From positions 6,324,001 through 6,388,000 of the forward strand of contig NC_051100.1 in assembly GCF_901709675.1 (NCBI RefSeq): a stretch of DNA of 64,000 nt, read 5' to 3'. Source of the stretch: Syngnathus acus. Its lineage: Eukaryota; Chordata; Actinopteri; Syngnathiformes; Syngnathidae. The first letter of the stretch is position 1. Every line of letters starts with the position of its first letter. Below, piece by piece: positions 60,301 through 64,000 of this stretch. A model generated the notes under the pieces. The model made no database searches. It was not told where the DNA came from and was given only the letters and a program-made list of their open reading frames with translations. The position numbers were made by a program, and so were the translations under genes.

Positions 60301-61834
60301 AACAAAATAAATATATCAATGAGGGGTAAAAAATAAAAAATAAGGAGAGTCTTATATTCACCCAAAACACATTTTTGAAAGGATATTTTTGACGCAGCCC
60401 GTACCTTTAATGACAAAGGCCTCAGCCAGCAGGCGGAGATGGTAGATGGGTTGATCATCTTGTGTCAGCTCCTCCAGTCCCACCCTTGCACACATTCCCC
60501 GGGCATCGCGATGGGAACCTTGCACATAGTGCACTTTGGCCATCAGCAATAAAGCCTCATTCAAATACCGGGGCTGGCAGCAAAAAAAAAAAAGAGATCT
60601 GTGGTAAATGCTTCCTTCTTTAGCTTGTTTGAATTGACAGAGTTGAATCATTCAAAGAGGATGAAAGACTGACAGTGAGACGGCCTCGGCTCAGGAGGAT
60701 GTTGAGGTAGCTTTTGGCCCGGCATAATCTGGGTTGCATTTTGTCCATCAAAGGTATGGAGCTCCTCAACAGGTCGGTATTTTCCTGCAGGGACTCTTCC
60801 AGCAGTGCTTCTGCCAACAGCAGCGTTCCATAATCATCTGAAGGCAGGACATAAAAAAGTCACGGTGAACAGCTTCCAGAAGTTTCACGTCAAGCTCAGG
60901 AGTCCACGCAGTTCCGGAGTGGATGTACTGCTAAAATCTCCGTTTTGATCTTCCGTGATACTTTGAAATGTGATCATTCAATCAGAACACTGCATACAGT
61001 TTACACATTTTTGAATATGCACGCTCAACTGAAGTGCTCCTCTTCAATGTTTTGTGTATGTTCATATGCCAAGTTAGTGAGCAGTGTTTATGTCCTGAAG
61101 TCGACTTTATGCCACAGCTGTCCTAAATGAACAGATAATCATTTTTAGATCTTTGTCATGATTACTAAATCAAAGATAGAATATAATTACTGTTGTTGAC
61201 TAAAATTTCAACTTTGTCAAGAGTAACAAAGATGGAGGAGAAAAATCCATGAGATAAATACAATTAATTATATTAAGACCTGGATATTCACAAATGGAAA
61301 TACCAAAACAAGACAGAAAAGATGCATGTGTGAAATTTTCTTTGCATGTATAAAAGTAAGCTTGCTGCCCCCCCCCCCCCCCCCCACACTTCTTTCTTTT
61401 CTTTATCTTTTGTCAGTCTGGCGAATTTGTTTTCTCTAATTTTGCACTATTTTGGTTTATGTTAAATGTACTGTAAATGTAAAATGTGCAATGTTTAGTA
61501 TTTAGTATTATTATTTAAAACAACAACAACTAACAAGCCCACACGGAAACAAATCATAAGACCTGACAGCAACAAGTTAGAACTGTACGTTGTCAACAGT
61601 ACAAAGTTCAACTTGAGTACATAGTCACACAAATATCAGTACTTCCACTTGACTATACCGAGGAAACAAATTGAATTGTCGTCATGCAAACTTTGTGCGC
61701 TCACCATCTTCGTGCATACGTGCAGCCTGCATGTGTTCGACGACTGGAGGAATTCGGTCCCACTGACATTCGGCCCGGTACCGATCCAACTCCGCTTCCA
61801 GCCGCTGCTGGGTGAAGGAGATGCGGGATGCCAT
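44679..61834 (-). CDS. ttc7a: ttc7a: tetratricopeptide repeat protein 7A
   Basis: Scaffold of the PI4KIIIalpha complex (with EFR3 and FAM126), which makes PI4P at the plasma membrane; human TTC7A loss causes intestinal atresia with immunodeficiency. Exons on the minus strand: 61834-61705, 60837-60674, 60573-60405, 59148-59018, 58595-58471, 58083-58005, 57833-57664, 57208-57145, 57005-56868, 56388-56305, 56083-55979, 54944-54827, 54501-54444, 54237-54165, 53916-53756, 50917-50801, 50640-50534, 50203-50069, 49050-48848, 44897-44679. They sum to 2550 bases, 849 residues plus stop (human 858), and all phases agree. The start ATG has a strong GCTGCCATGG context. TPR-type helices run throughout, e.g. 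[24 protein letters not shown] and [14 protein letters not shown]. The C-terminus ends FTIIPREL like human TTC7A. Several donors are weak (59017, 57663, 56867, 50533). TTC7B is the alternative; synteny and the C-terminus favour 7A. Confidence 0.96.
45421..45516. repeat. AT-rich palindromes in the last ttc7a intron
   Basis: An 18-bp inverted repeat around AA (ATATATATAGGTATATAT and its complement) is followed by a second hairpin. The second is a long AT run between AAAGTATG and TACTTT. Confidence 0.85.
46120..46141 (+). repeat. Poly(C) run of 22
   Basis: Uninterrupted C run in a ttc7a intron; it is a G run on the transcribed strand. Confidence 0.9.
47395..47640 (+). mobile_element. Possible solo-LTR or promoter-like remnant
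   Basis: A GC-richer block in an AT-rich intron. It contains CACCTGCTCCC, a TATATAAA box (47504-47511) and a downstream pyrimidine-rich stretch, an arrangement seen in LTR promoters. No target-site duplication or TG...CA ends are established. Confidence 0.25.
50396..50437. repeat. Perfect 20-bp inverted repeat with 2-base centre
   Basis: Left arm 50396-50415 (begins ATCTCCCGCTGTGG), centre TG, right arm 50418-50437, exactly complementary. It lies in the ttc7a intron between exons 50640-50534 and 50203-50069, so the nascent RNA would form a 20-bp stem. Confidence 0.95.
50997..51120 (-). mobile_element. Degraded SINE fragment
   Basis: Diverged copy of the middle and head of the 40441-40809 family, with AGCCAATCACAGGGCAT and AACCGTGAGGCAGAC recognisable. 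It is in the same orientation as that copy. Confidence 0.6.
51311..51354 (+). repeat. (GT)n microsatellite
   Basis: About 22 uninterrupted GT dinucleotides in a ttc7a intron, followed by GCGTGCGTGCGC. Confidence 0.95.
57113..57139 (+). repeat. (TG)n microsatellite next to a ttc7a splice donor
   Basis: On the transcribed strand this is a CA repeat beginning about five bases after the donor GT of exon 57208-57145. Confidence 0.9.
61371..61386 (+). repeat. Poly(C) run
   Basis: About 16 C bases in the first ttc7a intron. Confidence 0.85.
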
Positions 61835-63570
61835 GGCAGCTCGATCCCGGTGTTGACCGCACTCCCCTGACACGATGGGAGTGACTGCAGACTTCCAGGA
61901 GAAATAAAAATGTAATCTTTGGAGCGCGTGCGCGTGTGGCTTGGGTTGGGGGGGGCGCGCTTGCCATGCGTGTGGGTGTGTTCATACAGTTTTACAGTTA
62001 CTCTGCGGAACAAATTCGTCATTGGCTATTTAATCAATTTATAAATATGAACTATTTAGTACTTCCAACGTAGATTGAAGGAGTCAGAAGTGAAGGCATC
62101 TGCTCTTAAGCTTTTTCCTTTAATACCTTAAGTGGATCAGGTAGAGCTGAAGAAACTGCAAAATGCAACGAGTTCTGTGTCTAATAGTGGATATAAAACC
62201 AATAAATAGTCTCATTGGAAACCACCCATATTCCCACTTTGTTTGGTTGTTCTGCGTGTTCCTGCGTCTGCAGTATTTGCAGGCTGGCTGAGGTCAACCG
62301 GACGGTTTCAAGGAAGGACTAAACATAAACACAGTTGAAGGGAGGATACAGACACAAACTACTTTATCATGGAACATAAAACATAAAATAAAACCTCAAA
62401 TCTTCTGAGCAGGGATTTTGCCGGGTCATTTTCTCTCTGGAAACTTGACATTTTCTTTCAGAAAAGCTCCCTATATTTCTCAGTGAAGGAGCTCGCAGCT
62501 TGCAGTTCCAATTGTGGCTTCGTGGAGGCTCTTTGGCGCCTCCTGCTGTCGAAAGGTTTCATTCGCCTTCACTTTTTTTCTGTATGGCCTGAATAAATGA
62601 AACTTCTTATTTCAGCATTGACAACATTGTTGGCAGCAGGTTGCCACCAGACGGCGCTACAGCAATGCTTTTATGTTGCACAAATACTTTTTCACTGCAG
62701 GTTTGATTGGCTGCACCGCCTCAGAATTTCCACAGTGCCTGGTGTAGGTCACGTCAACTGGTAAATTTGGTAAGAAGCAGCCACGTTAGCTGGTTAACAG
62801 CCAAAATTGGTAAAGAACACAATTCATGATCATTAGTACTTTTATGGCAAGAGCACAAAATATTGTATCTATCTAGCATTCAACCTTGGACAGCTTCATA
62901 ACTTCATGGTCATTGACTGTGATGAAATGGCATATTCCCCTTCCACATGCATGTTTACTGACTCCCTGGACTCTGATCTGGAGGTCTACCATTCATCCAA
63001 CTGGTTTTTGGTGGTTACACTAAATAAACATCCTAAATTGGAACTGATATGCTCACATGGCAACGCCATATGCCGTGCATGCAATAAATGATACGAGACA
63101 GCCACCTTTTTGTAGCATTAATCTCATTTGACTATGGAAATCACATTTCGCTTTATACTACTCCTTTGTGAGTTTTGCAGGAGATCAATCTACAAAGCCA
63201 TTTTTAACCGCTTCTTCAATAGAATTAACATTGTGGATTGTTAACTTTCATTAACTTCAGTGACATGTCTAGCTTCTAGGGGTTGATTATTACCTTAAAA
63301 CTGAACTGTACTCCAGAAACTTCTGCACAGTAGCTACATGACCGTATGTTTGCTTTAGAGCACACATCAATACAAGGACGGGCACATTTACTGAAGTTGT
63401 GAAAGCTATTGTTTACATGAGCAACTTGGTGATCGATGTTGGTATTCATGCCACATGATTTTTATCAGATGGTCCAAGTTTGCTTGCTGGGTCTCTCCGT
63501 CTGTCGTCGATCTCAGCCTGGGATGGGCACTTCTCTGTCTATCATGGATCAGCTTAATGTTTAGCCCAAG

Positions 63571-63609
<39 letters not shown>

Positions 63610-64000
63610 CACACACACACACAAGGGATTAAAAAGCCACAGGGAAACATGCTGTCCGAGGATGGAGGCGCGCGTAGTACATGAGAGGAGAGCACAAGGT
63701 GGCGGCCACTCAGGTGAGAATTACGGACGTTAACTCAATCTTAATGACTGCTCATGTTCATAATTGGTGTATCCTTTAATGTATCCTTTATTGGCAATGG
63801 CAAAAAATAACGGATGGAGCTCGAGTTATTGTATTATAGTTAACTGTTAAGGAAATACAATGAAGTTGCAATGAAATCTGCCTCATCTGTTTTATTATGA
63901 GAAAAAAAAACTTTGAGTTTGAAATGCTAGTGCGCTTTTTCTAAGTCTTTGCTTGGCTAAGGTCACCTAGTGTCTCTTTAATCCTAATTAGAGAAGGCAC
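61835..64000. other. Region upstream of ttc7a
   Basis: It should contain the ttc7a promoter and 5' UTR, but no clear core-promoter motif is resolved. A short plus-strand frame with a donor-like end (63662-63713) is discussed as a possible first exon of a divergent neighbour. Confidence 0.45.
63572..63622 (+). repeat. (AC)n microsatellite
   Basis: About 25 AC units with one TG interruption near 63607. Confidence 0.95.

Overview
The window is nuclear DNA from a ray-finned fish, probably a teleost. Genes are split by short GT-AG introns, and the intergenic DNA is AT-rich with microsatellites, tRNA-derived SINEs and small inverted-repeat DNA transposons. Five protein-coding genes can be read: plekhh2 (+, 5' end cut off), epcam (-), a large EGF/NIDO/AMOP/VWD membrane protein (+), calm2 (+) and ttc7a (-). 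From memory, PLEKHH2, EPCAM, CALM2 and TTC7A all lie on human 2p21, so the block looks like conserved synteny. This also favours plekhh2, calm2 and ttc7a over their paralogues near human CALM1/TTC7B.

Layout. 1-11000: plekhh2, 28 coding exons in the window (1394 residues), with coiled coil, two PH domains, MyTH4 and FERM. An intron-containing tRNA-Ile(UAU) gene lies antisense in one of its introns, and a MITE lies in another. 11000-12500: short intergenic gap. 12500-15021: epcam, nine coding exons, 307 residues. 15100-17670: mostly noncoding, with one unassigned 167-codon ORF. 17670-30590: the large EGF gene, with about 39 EGF modules, of which 33 sit in only two exons. It continues with NIDO, AMOP and VWD domains, further EGF modules, a possible SEA-like segment, one membrane helix and a short tail. 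30600-34270: intergenic, leading into the calm2 promoter. 34276-37450: calm2, six coding exons, 149 residues, with a long 3' UTR carrying three poly(A) signals. 37450-44680: intergenic, with SINEs and an hAT-like element. 44679-61834: ttc7a, 20 coding exons, 849 residues. 61835-64000: upstream of ttc7a, no certain gene.

The genes do not form an operon-like unit. Plekhh2 and calmodulin act on actin and Ca2+ signalling, Epcam on epithelial adhesion, and Ttc7a on plasma-membrane PI4P synthesis. The least understood gene is the EGF/NIDO/AMOP/VWD protein between epcam and calm2. It resembles the C-terminal half of MUC4, but EGF repeats take the place of a mucin domain. The VWD entry motif reads GSLH where GDPH is usual, and most EGF repeats are packed into two unusually long exons.

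Exon boundaries come from manual reading of splice signals with reading-frame checks across junctions. No database search or alignment was run. Comparisons with human proteins are from memory.
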